From positions 1,819,001 to 1,883,000 of the forward strand of contig NZ_FNLB01000006.1 of the NCBI RefSeq assembly GCF_900104145.1: DNA of 64,000 nt, written 5' to 3'. This DNA is from Pseudovibrio sp. Tun.PSC04-5.I4 (lineage in GTDB: Bacteria > Pseudomonadota > Alphaproteobacteria > Rhizobiales > Stappiaceae). Below, piece by piece: positions 11,801-18,334 of this stretch. The notes beneath the pieces were generated by a model that was not told the DNA's origin, did not search any database, and was given only the letters and a program-made list of their open reading frames with translations. Within the stretch, counting starts at the first letter, position 1, and each line of letters opens with the position of its first letter. The position numbers and the translations under genes were made by a program.

Positions 11801-11896
11801 AAGATACGCATCCTCGGCGAAGGGTTCTATGATGGGATTGGAGTGTCGGATTACGAAGCCTATGGCGGTAAACTCAGCCTGAGCATCAAATTTTAG
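8810..11896 (+). CDS. Giant Ig-like repeat autotransporter, C-terminal part (copy A)
   Basis: The open 1028-codon 3' part of the copy A adhesin. It has about six Ig-like repeats, mostly the copy B subtype, and a variant last repeat (ATDTAITNASGVASLDV). A linker rich in basic and polar residues follows, beginning GRDSAADIARTK. Then comes a C-terminal beta-barrel of about 260 residues, starting near FDIWAQGSYVRVE and ending in LSIKF with a terminal Phe, as usual for outer-membrane barrels. The family role (autotransporter: barrel anchors in the outer membrane, repeats exposed outside) is established; adhesion is inferred. The barrel is almost identical to the intact copy ending at 36824. The nominal GTG start lies inside a repeat; the true start is upstream of the window. 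Confidence 0.85.
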   Translation: MVASVGGVATTADFPLTNSVGAAASITADSGSPQDAVISTAFANPLVVTVLDSGTNPVPNVVVTFTAPSNGASLSSDVQTETTDAAGQISFIVTANSTVGAYTVEASVVGGATTADFSLTNTVGAAATISADSGSPQDAVISTAFANPLVVTVLDSGTNPVPNVVVTFTAPSNGASLSSDVQTETTDAAGQISLSVTANSTVGAYTVEASVVGGATTADFSLTNTVGAAATITADSGSPQDAVISTAFANPLVVTVLDSGTNPVPNVVVTFTAPSNGASLSSDVQTETTDAAGQISFIVTANSTVGAYTVVASVVGGATTADFSLTNTVGAAATITADSGSPQDAVISTAFANPLVVTVLDSGTNPVPNVVVTFTAPSNGASLSSDVQTETTDAAGQISFIVTANSTVGAYTVEASVVGGATTADFSLTNTVGAAATITADSGSPQDAVISTAFANPLVVTVLDSGTNPVPNVVVTFTAPSNGASLSSDVQTETTDAAGQISFIVTANSTVGAYTVEASVVGGATTADFSLTNTVGAAATITADSGSPQDAVISTAFANPLVVTVLDSGTNPVPNVVVTFTAPSNGASLDPATDTAITNASGVASLDVTANSTSGGPYTVNASVGVVTETADFSLTNGRDSAADIARTKAVIAEFISTRANQIVAEQPKLVQRLKAGKFGQQKGLNSLYYDVSSARKQASFQFSYAAFRTKMNSLNNGLATKATNRIVNGFNLVGQASPDAKLGWAAETGPNDATSAINTLDSGSDPSSGSSSGFDIWAQGSYVRVENNNFESNNGLFFAGVDYRYEDTLLLGFMTQLDISEVDNSAATTSARGVGWMFGPYAVVQLQPNLYLDGQVTYGRSNNDVNALGLGFDNFDTERLLLQAGLTGDFNLDALTLNPFARLTYYFEKQEEYVDRLGNTIPDQAFTLGSLEFGPRVTYEYLSENGYQLTSFLSISGIYDFNRLTSGVPIDATLASADGNFRARFEGGVAITIPNPKIRILGEGFYDGIGVSDYEAYGGKLSLSIKF

Positions 11897-11916
11897 CGAG
11901 GAGCCAAAAAACAGAC

Positions 11917-12099
11917 CTTGATGGCTGCAATATTACCCACGTCTGCCAGTACCATGAGCTTGCCCAGGCACTTGGCTTCGACCCGCTCACGCGGGTCATC
12001 CCTGACTTTCAGCTGAGGAAAATAATACTTGCGCAGCGTCGGCGCAGTGGCGCCCAAAGCTGAATTGATTTCATTCTGCGTTATTTCATACGCAATTAA
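11917..12099 (-). pseudogene. Remnant of a phage HTH / small-terminase-like protein
   Basis: The minus strand reads about 60 codons with IAYEITQNEINSALG and then APTLRKYYFPQLK, VRDDPRERVEAK and LADVGNIAAIK. I recognise this style from small HTH proteins next to terminase genes in alphaproteobacterial prophages. There is no start codon: a TAG lies directly upstream at 12100-12102. The frame then runs into the end of the adhesin gene and stops. It is a shred cut off at the adhesin junction and is repeated at 36845-37027. Confidence 0.5.
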
Positions 12100-12296
12100 C
12101 TATCTGATAAGTCTAAGTTATTCGTTAGTTGCCCTGTGAGGAGGGCGCCCTCGTTATCCAAAACCCTCATGTATTGGATCGCCAAGCAGCTCAAAATTAA
12201 GGTTTGCAAAAAAAATCTCTCCGTAAATATGCATCCGGTTAAAGTCTTGAGCCCCCCGGACTTTTGACCCACCCCCCCACTCTGACAGATCAGGGG

Positions 12297-12440
12297 TCAG
12301 CTGCGTGTGTGCCGCGCCTTGGCCGCTTTTCGCTTGTGACACCCGATGCACAGGAGCTGGATGTTCGCCGGATCCAGATCAGACCCGCCGTGAATGGTTT
12401 GGAAATTTACCATTAAAAGCCTTCGCGCCAACTCCGCCTT
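12297..12440 (-). pseudogene. HNH endonuclease remnant
   Basis: The minus strand codes about 48 codons including IHGGSDLDPANIQLLCIGCH and KRKAAKARH. This is the C-terminal half of a phage HNH endonuclease: the second histidine region, then the CxxC zinc knuckle and CHKRK. The N-terminal half is missing and a TGA stops the frame upstream at 12441. In many prophages HNH genes sit directly before the terminase genes, so this and the neighbouring HTH shred look like the leftover edge of a packaging module. It is repeated at 37226-37369. Confidence 0.65.
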
Positions 12441-12549
12441 TCAGCGTCTTAGTTGACTGAGCCTTGTCTTCGGCACGCTCTGTTATAGTAGCAACTCTGG
12501 TTGCCCAGACTCCGAAGATCCACGATGATCGTCCTGTCGGGATAAATGG

Positions 12550-13152
12550 TTAACGAAGTTCCACCTCGTCAACTGGCACAATTACCTTTGTGGTTCGACC
12601 AAACGCTTCCAGCTCCACTTTTAACGTTTGTCCTCCCGCTCTGAGTTCGCTCACCACACCCTTGAGTGTAGCCCCAACTCCAGCAACCAGCAGGATATCA
12701 CTGCCCACGCTAAAGACCTGACCGTTCACTGCCTTTTTTCCGAACTGAGCATCACAGGCTGTTTCCAGAATACGAAGCATCTCAGCGAGAGGTACACGGT
12801 GGGGAGGCTGCTCAAGGGAACTTGCTAAAATCTTTTCCACACCGTCGCAGGACCGTACCTGATCGCAGCTCACCCGCACATTAAAGTCCAAACCAACGAA
12901 CAGATAACTGGGAAACATGGGCTGGCTTGCATCTATGGTTTTGTTAATGTGCTTAGGCCTTCGTAGCACAGGTATCTTCGGCAGGTAGGCAATCGCACCC
13001 GTGGCAGTGATACTAGCTTGTGCTCGATCCTCACAATTTGGATTGGTTCGCACCACAATCCATTCCAGTGAAGATTTCGTCATCAAAGCTCGTAGCAGCA
13101 TGTAGTCCTGCTCAAGAGCCTTATTGCCCGCATTGGGTGCTGTCATCTTCAT
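12550..13152 (-). CDS. NusG-like transcription antitermination factor (specialised paralogue)
   Basis: A 200-residue protein with an NGN-type domain at about 30-110 (WIVVRTNPNCEDRAQASI, then MFPSYLFVGLD) and a KOW domain at about 140-195 (GSDILLVAGVGATLKGVV and so on). NusG family proteins bind RNA polymerase; specialised paralogues such as RfaH help transcription through long operons. It is last in a leftward operon and overlaps the preceding HTH gene by ATGA. The next intact gene to the left, read convergently, is the giant adhesin. A role in reading that very long gene, or formerly phage late genes, is possible but inferred. A near-identical copy lies at 37479-38081. Confidence 0.8.
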   Translation of the reverse strand: MKMTAPNAGNKALEQDYMLLRALMTKSSLEWIVVRTNPNCEDRAQASITATGAIAYLPKIPVLRRPKHINKTIDASQPMFPSYLFVGLDFNVRVSCDQVRSCDGVEKILASSLEQPPHRVPLAEMLRILETACDAQFGKKAVNGQVFSVGSDILLVAGVGATLKGVVSELRAGGQTLKVELEAFGRTTKVIVPVDEVELR

Positions 13153-14450
13153 TCAGCCGCCTCCTGAGTTGCCGTTGTCTCACCCGTTAACCGAGCACAT
13201 ACATCCTCAAATCTCGCCAGCGCCGCTCTCACAGCCTCAAGCGTTGATGGGAATTCCTCAGTAAGCAGCTTGGGCATGTACACCCATTCCGGTAGATCCC
13301 GATCAGGCCCAAACCATGGCCAGCCACGCTCGCCGTGGAGCTGCTTCCAAGCCTGCCAGATATCGTTACCAACCCTGACTTGCAAAAACTCATCAGCAAG
13401 CGGAACCAGCTTTCCTTTCACGGTCAGTCCACCACCTCGGCGGGCGGCATGGTTGTGCATATCCACCACCCGAGGCCACCCATACAATGCCAACCGCCGG
13501 AGCTTTTCAGCCTCGGCTTGTTCTCCTCCACCATTGAGGATTCCCTCGATAGTCGCGGGTGGTTTCGGCATCGAATTGGGAGGATTCAGCAGGTCAGCGA
13601 ACCGGTAAACGCCCCAAATCTTGCCGTATGCCTTCGCAAGCTCAACAGAACCACCGTTGCTCGCGGCGTTTGCTGGAAGCTTCTCCCAGAGCTTTTCCGA
13701 AAGGTAATTCGCGAACACCCGGAATTTAGTTCGCCCTTGCCGTTTGCAAACGGCAACGTACGCATTCAGCATTTTGCTCGCCTGCTCTCGATCCTCCGAT
13801 GAAAGAGCAAACCATGCTTTTTCAGCATCCTTATTGCCATCGCTTTCATAGCTCGGCCACCTTTCATGAGCCTTTTTCAGCCTTCGCATCCACGTTTCAC
13901 GAGTGACAGTGCCGTTATTGTCATTTTTATCACTCTCGCCATCGCGCGCGCATTTTCTCTCTTGGACTGGTATTGGATTGTTAAGTGGACTGTTCTTATC
14001 TTGGTCCACCTCGTGCACCACCTTAGGTCCACCACGTGCACCACCTTCACCCACCTCGTGCACCACCTTTTTTAAGGGAGGTGGTCCACCACGTGCACCG
14101 CCTTTTTCCTCAAACTCCGCATTTTTAACAATACGCTCGGAAGTACTTGGGGCAACTAAATCATGCTCTGGCCACCGTGCCACATACTCTTGGCGCTTCC
14201 ATCTTTGCCCTCGAAAACCATGCTGTGAGACCTCAATCCAACCAGCTTCCTTTGCTATGTCGATATGCTTCAAAACTGCGTTCTTGCTAAAGCCGCTGTA
14301 CTCCACCAAGTCTTCTATGGAAGGGTAGCAACTCTCTCCAACCGCATTCATGAACATGCTCAGAGCTTGCAATACTGCTCTTGTCGGACCCGGAAGATCA
14401 GACTTGCAGAAAGCTTGCCGCCAGCTCCAGGCCTTTCGTACTTCGCTCAT
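13149..14450 (-). CDS. HTH-domain phage replication-initiation-like protein with internal iterons
   Basis: A 433-residue protein. Residues 1-100 hold a winged-helix/HTH domain of phage replication organiser type (TRAVLQALSMFM, CYPSIEDLVEYSGFS, GWIEV). Residues 115-155 are a disordered linker with repeated GGARGGP and KVVHEV motifs, encoded by the iteron block at 14003-14107. The rest is a helical region of unknown function. An initiator gene carrying its own iterons resembles lambda O, but no sequence similarity to O is claimed. Its start overlaps the upstream HTH gene by ATGA and its stop overlaps the NusG-like gene in the same way, so the operon is translationally coupled. Replication initiation is inferred. 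Confidence 0.6.
   Translation of the reverse strand: MSEVRKAWSWRQAFCKSDLPGPTRAVLQALSMFMNAVGESCYPSIEDLVEYSGFSKNAVLKHIDIAKEAGWIEVSQHGFRGQRWKRQEYVARWPEHDLVAPSTSERIVKNAEFEEKGGARGGPPPLKKVVHEVGEGGARGGPKVVHEVDQDKNSPLNNPIPVQERKCARDGESDKNDNNGTVTRETWMRRLKKAHERWPSYESDGNKDAEKAWFALSSEDREQASKMLNAYVAVCKRQGRTKFRVFANYLSEKLWEKLPANAASNGGSVELAKAYGKIWGVYRFADLLNPPNSMPKPPATIEGILNGGGEQAEAEKLRRLALYGWPRVVDMHNHAARRGGGLTVKGKLVPLADEFLQVRVGNDIWQAWKQLHGERGWPWFGPDRDLPEWVYMPKLLTEEFPSTLEAVRAALARFEDVCARLTGETTATQEAAE
14003..14107. repeat. Four iteron-like repeats inside the initiator gene (possible origin), copy A
   Basis: Four imperfect direct repeats of about 22-26 bp begin at about 14003, 14026, 14048 and 14083. Each is built on GGTCCACCWCGTGCACCACCTT with an inner palindromic GTGCAC. 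They lie in the linker-coding part of the HTH gene, and an AT-richer stretch follows. Clustered iterons inside an initiator gene are typical of lambdoid-style origins. The origin call is inferred from layout only. Confidence 0.5.
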
Positions 14451-14755
14451 GCCCAGCCCTCCACTTCCATCTCGGGAAACTTGGGCATGTATTCGTTCCG
14501 CTTCAGTTTCTCTCCTAATGGGCCATACTTGCGAACTCCCAGCCAGCCACCACGCTCTGCATGTCTAAGATGCTTGATCACTATCGGCATGCTCAGATTG
14601 GTATGGCGCGCTAGATCCCGAACCGAAGGCGAGCAAACCTCGCCAACGTCCTCTGCAAACAGGCTGACCGCGTGCAACACCAGATTAGTGCTGGAAGGCA
14701 GATGACTACGCGAAAACTCACGTCGCCATTCTGTGAGATTTTGGAAATCACGCAT
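14447..14755 (-). CDS. Small HTH-domain protein
   Basis: A 102-residue protein (MRDFQNLTEWRREF...). Its winged-helix/HTH core resembles the N-terminal domain of the next gene (LPSSTNLVLHAVSLFAEDVG, CSPSVRDLARHTNLSMPIVI, RGGWLGV), so the two probably arose by duplication. I chose the ATG at 14755 because a GGAGG lies five bases upstream and it overlaps the end of the MTase gene; a longer frame to 14842 has no ribosome site. It overlaps the downstream initiator-like gene by ATGA. DNA binding, perhaps in replication or control, is inferred. Confidence 0.65.
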   Translation of the reverse strand: MRDFQNLTEWRREFSRSHLPSSTNLVLHAVSLFAEDVGEVCSPSVRDLARHTNLSMPIVIKHLRHAERGGWLGVRKYGPLGEKLKRNEYMPKFPEMEVEGWA

Positions 14756-15500
14756 TACAAACCTCCAGTGTTTCAGGGAGAGAAAACAAGGGGCCAGGTT
14801 GCTCCGCAACAACTTGAGGAGCGCTGGCCAACTTAAGGTCACTTAGTTTGGAAAAACGTTTTTTGGAGTAAGGAGGGATCCAGACAAGCTTCGTGGAACT
14901 TGTCGCCTGTTCGGTACGCCAGATAATCCAGCAATAAGCCGTCGCCGTTCCACCCTTTGGGTCATAGTGCCCTTTGTGGATGGCTACTCTTTCAGCAAAA
15001 ACGGCCACAGTATCTGGCGGTTGTTCCATAAACAGCGTTGCAACACGGTCAATGGTTTCCAGCCACCGCAGAGGCATCAACATAGCAACGCCGCGCTTGG
15101 GTTTATGGGCTAGAGCACGTTCAACAAACTGCTGAGCCAACAAACCAAAAGGCGGGTTGGTTATGATCCAATCAAAGGCCTCAAGCGGGAACTGCCATTC
15201 AGGGAGGATAGTCAGGAAGTCCCAAGCCTCCCCGTGAGCATCCCCAAAACCACGATTGAAGAGATCAGAGGCACTAACATGGTCGAAATAGTCTCTAAGC
15301 GGAATAGCCATGTGCCCGCCGCCGCAGGCAGGTTCCCACGCATTGAGAGGCTCACAACCGTCCTCTCCGACACTTTTTAATCCCAGTATCAACTCACAAA
15401 GAACCCGCGTTGCCCATGGCGGAGTGGGGAAGTAATCGTCCGTGCCGCTTGGTTCGGTGCGGGAGGCCATGACTGAGCGGGCGTTTTTAGGAGAGGTCAT
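14748..15500 (-). CDS. Phage-type DNA N6-adenine methyltransferase
   Basis: A 250-residue protein beginning MTSPKNARS. It has a SAM-binding motif (WEPACGGGHMAIPL, about residues 55-70) and a catalytic NPPFGL motif (about residue 115), as in N6-adenine or N4-cytosine MTases. It has no target-recognition domain of a restriction system and no nuclease partner, so an orphan phage-type enzyme is likely. It is first in the leftward operon, divergent from the coiled-coil gene at 15654. The start at 15500 is shared with copy B; a longer frame to 15557 has no support. Confidence 0.75.
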   Translation of the reverse strand: MTSPKNARSVMASRTEPSGTDDYFPTPPWATRVLCELILGLKSVGEDGCEPLNAWEPACGGGHMAIPLRDYFDHVSASDLFNRGFGDAHGEAWDFLTILPEWQFPLEAFDWIITNPPFGLLAQQFVERALAHKPKRGVAMLMPLRWLETIDRVATLFMEQPPDTVAVFAERVAIHKGHYDPKGGTATAYCWIIWRTEQATSSTKLVWIPPYSKKRFSKLSDLKLASAPQVVAEQPGPLFSLPETLEVCNA

Positions 15501-15653
15501 GCAACATCCCCCCCAACCAATTCCACTGATAGACGCCCAGGCAATTGCGTGCTGCAATCGTCATCGCAAAAAGATGCCGAGAGCCTCGCTGGATGCGCCA
15601 ACAAAGCAGGACCCTCTGCACACACTGGCAACCCGAGGAAAGGAACTGCCAGC

Positions 15654-16022
15654 ATGAGTGATACGGAAGTTGAACAAGTCAAATGCGTAACAACAACTCT
15701 TAGCGACAAAAAAGTAGAATTTGAGAAACGGCTAGAGGGTTTGTCTAAAACTAAAGAGCGAATTATGAAACAGCTAGAGAGTTTGGCAAAAATTGATAAG
15801 CGAATTAAGAAACAGCTACAGAACTCTATTGAAGTCGACGAGCAGGTTAAAAAACAGCTTGAGAGTTTTAAGATAGCTAAGAAGCATCTAGAGAGCTTTT
15901 CTATTGCAGGCCAGCGATTTGAAAAACGGCTAGAGAGTTTGTCTAAAACTGAAGAGCTAACTAAGAAACTGCTAGAGAGTTCTTCTAAAGCTGACGTGGA
16001 GATCATATCAAGCACCTTTTAA
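15654..16022 (+). CDS. Repeat-rich coiled-coil protein, variable between elements (copy A)
   Basis: A 122-residue, strongly charged protein made almost entirely of 14-15-residue units such as EKRLEGLSKTKERIM, KQLESLAKIDKRIK and KRLESLSKTEELTK, predicting a long coiled coil. An AGGAAAGG precedes the ATG at 15654. The conserved N-terminus is MSDTEVEQVK and the end is like copy B (SSSKAD...ISST). The units between are shuffled and substituted relative to copy B, although flanking DNA is nearly identical. Function unknown. The gene is divergent from the MTase operon and followed by an inverted repeat at 16041-16074. Confidence 0.65.
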   Translation: MSDTEVEQVKCVTTTLSDKKVEFEKRLEGLSKTKERIMKQLESLAKIDKRIKKQLQNSIEVDEQVKKQLESFKIAKKHLESFSIAGQRFEKRLESLSKTEELTKKLLESSSKADVEIISSTF

Positions 16023-16040
16023 GGAGCTTAATAGTAAAAA

Positions 16041-16074
16041 AGCACCACTTCGCGCGCCATTGCACAGTGCTGCT
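16041..16074. terminator. Bidirectional terminator-like hairpin (copy A)
   Basis: AGCACCACT and AGTGCTGCT form a nine-pair stem with one mismatch, between two convergent genes and next to an A-rich run. In copy B the same place has a perfect ten-base stem (40970-41003). The change within the stem keeps the hairpin, which supports function. Confidence 0.5.
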
Positions 16075-16121
16075 AGTACCCGCCAGCACAAAGGAAAGCA
16101 GATGTGAGATTGCAATGCCCA

Positions 16122-16610
16122 TCACCCCTCTCCATCTTCATTGGAGATGGAGGCTTTGTAGGCGGTGTGATACTTCGCGTATTCCTTCTGCGCGACTTCA
16201 AACATGCCGACGATGCGGCAGTGTTCGGCTGGGGTAATCTCCCAGTCCACAGCTGCTTCTGAAGCTGCTTTGATGGCATCGCACGCCGCCCGGACCATAT
16301 CGAGAGCACAAGCTGCTGGGGTTTTGTTGGTTTTCACACTGAGCTGGCGAGATGTATAGCCTAGGCTTCGAAGGTGCTCCAGAGCGAATACCGGCTCAAG
16401 ACCAATTGAAACCAGCTCCTCCTCCAGTTTTAAAAGGCTCATGAGAGTCAGGTTTCCCGGCTCTTTCACATCAGGCCATTTCTTGATAGTCGACAGCCCT
16501 AGATCAAGAAAGCTCGCGGTACACTCCTGCCCGCCGAAGGCTTTGATGAGCTCTTTGGTCTGACGACATACCCAGACCTTGCGACCAATATCTGTTCTGG
16601 AGATGCTCAT
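16122..16610 (-). CDS. Phage regulatory protein, possibly CII-like (element A only)
   Basis: A 162-residue protein beginning MSISRTDIGRK. It has an apparent HTH in the N-terminal half (GQECTASFLDLGLSTIKKWPD) and a helical C-terminal half with DMVRAACDAIKAASEAAVDW. It is leftward and overlaps the upstream small gene by ATGA, in the order cro-like, small gene, this gene, as in an early regulatory operon. A CII-like or replication-control role is inferred from position; I do not recognise the family with certainty. It has no counterpart in element B. Confidence 0.5.
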   Translation of the reverse strand: MSISRTDIGRKVWVCRQTKELIKAFGGQECTASFLDLGLSTIKKWPDVKEPGNLTLMSLLKLEEELVSIGLEPVFALEHLRSLGYTSRQLSVKTNKTPAACALDMVRAACDAIKAASEAAVDWEITPAEHCRIVGMFEVAQKEYAKYHTAYKASISNEDGEG

Positions 16611-16822
16611 GTGTACCCTGTCCCTTCCAAAAGCCCAATGACCTGTTGAGGATCAGACGCTAGGTTGATAGGCAAGAACAAAGGTCTGACAGAGAAAGCT
16701 GTTTCAGAGCACTTGTTCTCAATCATGGAGTTCTCGGTCACTGTTGTAAGTGAGAGCAGCAGATCCATGAGCCAGCGACCAACTGCTTCCCATAGGCCGA
16801 TGCCTGCAAAAATAAAGCTCAT
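16607..16822 (-). CDS. Small hypothetical protein (element A only)
   Basis: A 71-residue frame from the ATG at 16822 (MSFIFAGIGLWEAVGRWLMD...). It begins just after the stop of the Cro-like frame and overlaps the downstream gene by ATGA. The same frame stays open up to 16996, but that stretch overlaps a better-supported Cro-like frame, so the shorter start is preferred. The N-terminus is hydrophobic (FIFAGIGLWEAVGRWLMDLLL) and might form one membrane segment. Function unknown. Confidence 0.45.
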   Translation of the reverse strand: MSFIFAGIGLWEAVGRWLMDLLLSLTTVTENSMIENKCSETAFSVRPLFLPINLASDPQQVIGLLEGTGYT

Positions 16823-16829
16823 TCGATAC

Positions 16830-17069
16830 TCAGCAGATGCCCATAACATCACTTGCTGGTTGAGCAGGCATCGCTCGTTTCCAGTTGAAGAGTGATCTGG
16901 GTAAAGGGTTACAATGCTCCTGCCCAAGTTGATCGAGTGCGTCAAACCACGCTGCGGGAAACAATCCTTTCTGCTCAGCCGCATAAACAGCACCATCCCT
17001 GACGCCTAGAGCTTCCTTGATTGCGTCACGGCCTAAAACACTAACGATGTCACGAACGTTATCCTTGAG
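16830..17069 (-). CDS. Cro-like HTH repressor, start codon unclear
   Basis: The minus-strand frame from 17069 to the TGA at 16830-16832 reads NVRDIVSVLGRDAIKEALGV, then AVYAAEQKGLFPAAWFDALD and PRSLFNWKRA. This is the pattern of small Cro-type HTH proteins in alphaproteobacterial phages (IVxxLGRxAIKxALGV... LFPAAWF... LFNWK). No ATG, GTG or TTG is in frame after the TAA at 17070-17072. AAGGA lies where a ribosome site would be, so the start is either non-standard or damaged. It sits first in the leftward operon, across three operator-like palindromes from the CI-like gene. Confidence 0.55.
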   Translation of the reverse strand, partial: LKDNVRDIVSVLGRDAIKEALGVRDGAVYAAEQKGLFPAAWFDALDQLGQEHCNPLPRSLFNWKRAMPAQPASDVMGIC

Positions 17070-17076
17070 TTAGTAT

Positions 17077-17135
17077 TTACAAATTATTTGTTACTTAGCA
17101 AGTACAAATTCTTTTTAGGTGCAAATTTTTTGTAA
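17077..17135. promoter_or_regulatory. Three operator-like palindromes between Cro-like and CI-like genes
   Basis: Related imperfect palindromes occur at 17077-17093 (TTACAAATTATTTGTTA), 17102-17118 (GTACAAATTCTTTTTAG) and 17120-17135 (TGCAAATTTTTTGTAA). The consensus is about TNCAAATTNTTTGTNA. Three such sites between divergent repressor genes match the layout of lambdoid operators. The binding protein is inferred, not shown. Confidence 0.55.
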
Positions 17136-17153
17136 TATGGGATTTATATAGGC

Positions 17154-17468
17154 ATGGAACAACCAATAGAATCATCAAACAAAAATGTCTCCGAGCGCCT
17201 CAAATGGCTTAGAGAGCACTACAACATTTCAACGAAGGAGCTTGCAACCAGCATCGGCGCAAGCTATTCGCAAATGGCAAATTGGGAAAACGGAACACAG
17301 CGCCTCTCACTCAAAGGCGCTTTAGCGATCAATAGTTGCTATGGAACGTCATTAGACTTTCTTTTTTTAGGAAGAGCTGAGACGTTACCAACAACAATGG
17401 CAAAAGCATGGGCATCCAGACCCCGGGTCAGCGACTCCAAAAAGTCCATTGACAACCCAGAAATATGA
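17154..17468 (+). CDS. XRE-family HTH repressor (CI-like), element A
   Basis: A 104-residue protein with an XRE-type HTH at about residues 12-70 (VSERLKWLREHYNISTKELA, SYSQMANWENG, GTSLDFLFLGRAE). It is short, lacking the C-terminal dimerisation/peptidase domain of full CI. No clear ribosome site precedes the ATG at 17154, so a leaderless or weakly translated message is possible. It lies divergently from the Cro-like gene across three operator-like palindromes. A maintenance-repressor role is inferred from family and position. Confidence 0.7.
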   Translation: MEQPIESSNKNVSERLKWLREHYNISTKELATSIGASYSQMANWENGTQRLSLKGALAINSCYGTSLDFLFLGRAETLPTTMAKAWASRPRVSDSKKSIDNPEI

Positions 17469-18002
17469 GCCATTGCCACTAACTGTGACAGTTTTAATGC
17501 ATCGGTCATACCACCCCCCAGACAGCGCCTAGTGAAGACATATGCAAACCCAATAAACCGAAAAAACAAACTTGAAGTTAGCCCCAATTAATTCAGCCCA
17601 CATATTTAGACTTACTTTTAATTGAATTAACTAAGGAAAAACAACTACTTGTACATAACTGAATTTGCTATTAACCCTCCCGCAACAGACACTTAAACAT
17701 CAGTTCAACTCACCTATTACTCAGATTCAGAAATCTGACCACCGGCCACTATACGCACAAATGCATTTTACGTGCAAAAATTGTTCAATAACAGATATTA
17801 GTCGAAGACCTGCCAATCCGCCTTTTCAGCAAAAAACTTTCTGTTAATCACCCCACTCTTGGACAGATGTCAACAAGAAGAATAATGACAAAGCAGCATC
17901 AAAAAATATATATTTTTACAAATATTTTGCAATACTTTTATTGACATTACAAATTTTCTGTATTTAAAATATCTCCAATAGCTTACATTTTTGGAGATCC
18001 TA
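17469..18002. promoter_or_regulatory. Non-coding gap with a promoter-like site before the rightward operon
   Basis: I see no convincing gene here. Near its right end TTGACA (17941-17946) is followed after 18 bases by TAAAAT (17965-17970), 33 bases before the ATG at 18003. That is a plausible sigma-70 promoter for the rightward operon. The rest is AT-rich with no strong repeat. Confidence 0.4.
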
Positions 18003-18278
18003 ATGCTTAGCGCCCAGATCATCCCGTTTCCCGCACTTCTCAAGACCAAGCCGCTCCGTGTCGTAAGGGCCGCTGCTGAAATCGGTAAAGAGGCACTCGT
18101 TATCTCCTCTGAAACACATTCAGACGTCTGCTTTGCCCGCGATGACTTGCGTGAAATGATCAAGCTCTTCCCGGACAACCATGCTGCCATAGCAAACCGC
18201 GTCTACGCCCTGCGCGAAACTTTCGATAATGCCCAAACAGCATTCACAAAGCTGCTTCAACAAATGGGCCGCACCTGA
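18003..18278 (+). CDS. Conserved small hypothetical protein (copy A)
   Basis: A 91-residue protein (MLSAQIIPFPALL...) with a conserved middle and C-terminal half (SDVCFARDDLREMIKLFPDN, NRVYALRETF, FTKLLQQMGRT). The N-terminal 40 residues differ clearly from copy B (43980-44255), while the rest is almost identical. The family is not recognised. It is first in the rightward operon that leads to the GapR-like protein and integrase. I chose the ATG at 18003, four codons inside the longest frame, because it aligns with copy B. Confidence 0.6.
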   Translation: MLSAQIIPFPALLKTKPLRVVRAAAEIGKEALVISSETHSDVCFARDDLREMIKLFPDNHAAIANRVYALRETFDNAQTAFTKLLQQMGRT

Positions 18279-18334
18279 ACCACACTGCGCATAGCGTTTG
18301 CGTTCATACCAAATCCTAGCCAAGGAACCCTATC

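Noticed and set aside
12115..12129. TGATAAGTCTAAGTT, similar to 21608-21622 and 37033-37047, as a possible att site
   Set aside because: It does not occur at the right end of B and does not fit the core geometry; treated as coincidence or an unrelated relic.
13270..14328. Several plus-strand frames of 100-155 codons opposite the HTH genes
   Set aside because: They are shadows of conserved minus-strand genes coupled by ATGA overlaps.
15497..16015. 172-aa minus-strand frame with Ser/Leu/Cys repeats, and its counterpart at 40426-40947
   Set aside because: It is the antisense of the coiled-coil gene, which has a good ribosome site and conserved ends on the plus strand.
16823..16996. Longer start for the small gene ending at 16607
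   Set aside because: This extension overlaps the Cro-like frame and lacks a good ribosome site; the ATG at 16822 follows the Cro stop directly.
17665..17847. 60-aa frame in the gap before the rightward operon
   Set aside because: There is no ribosome site and no coding character, and the matching place in element B is different.
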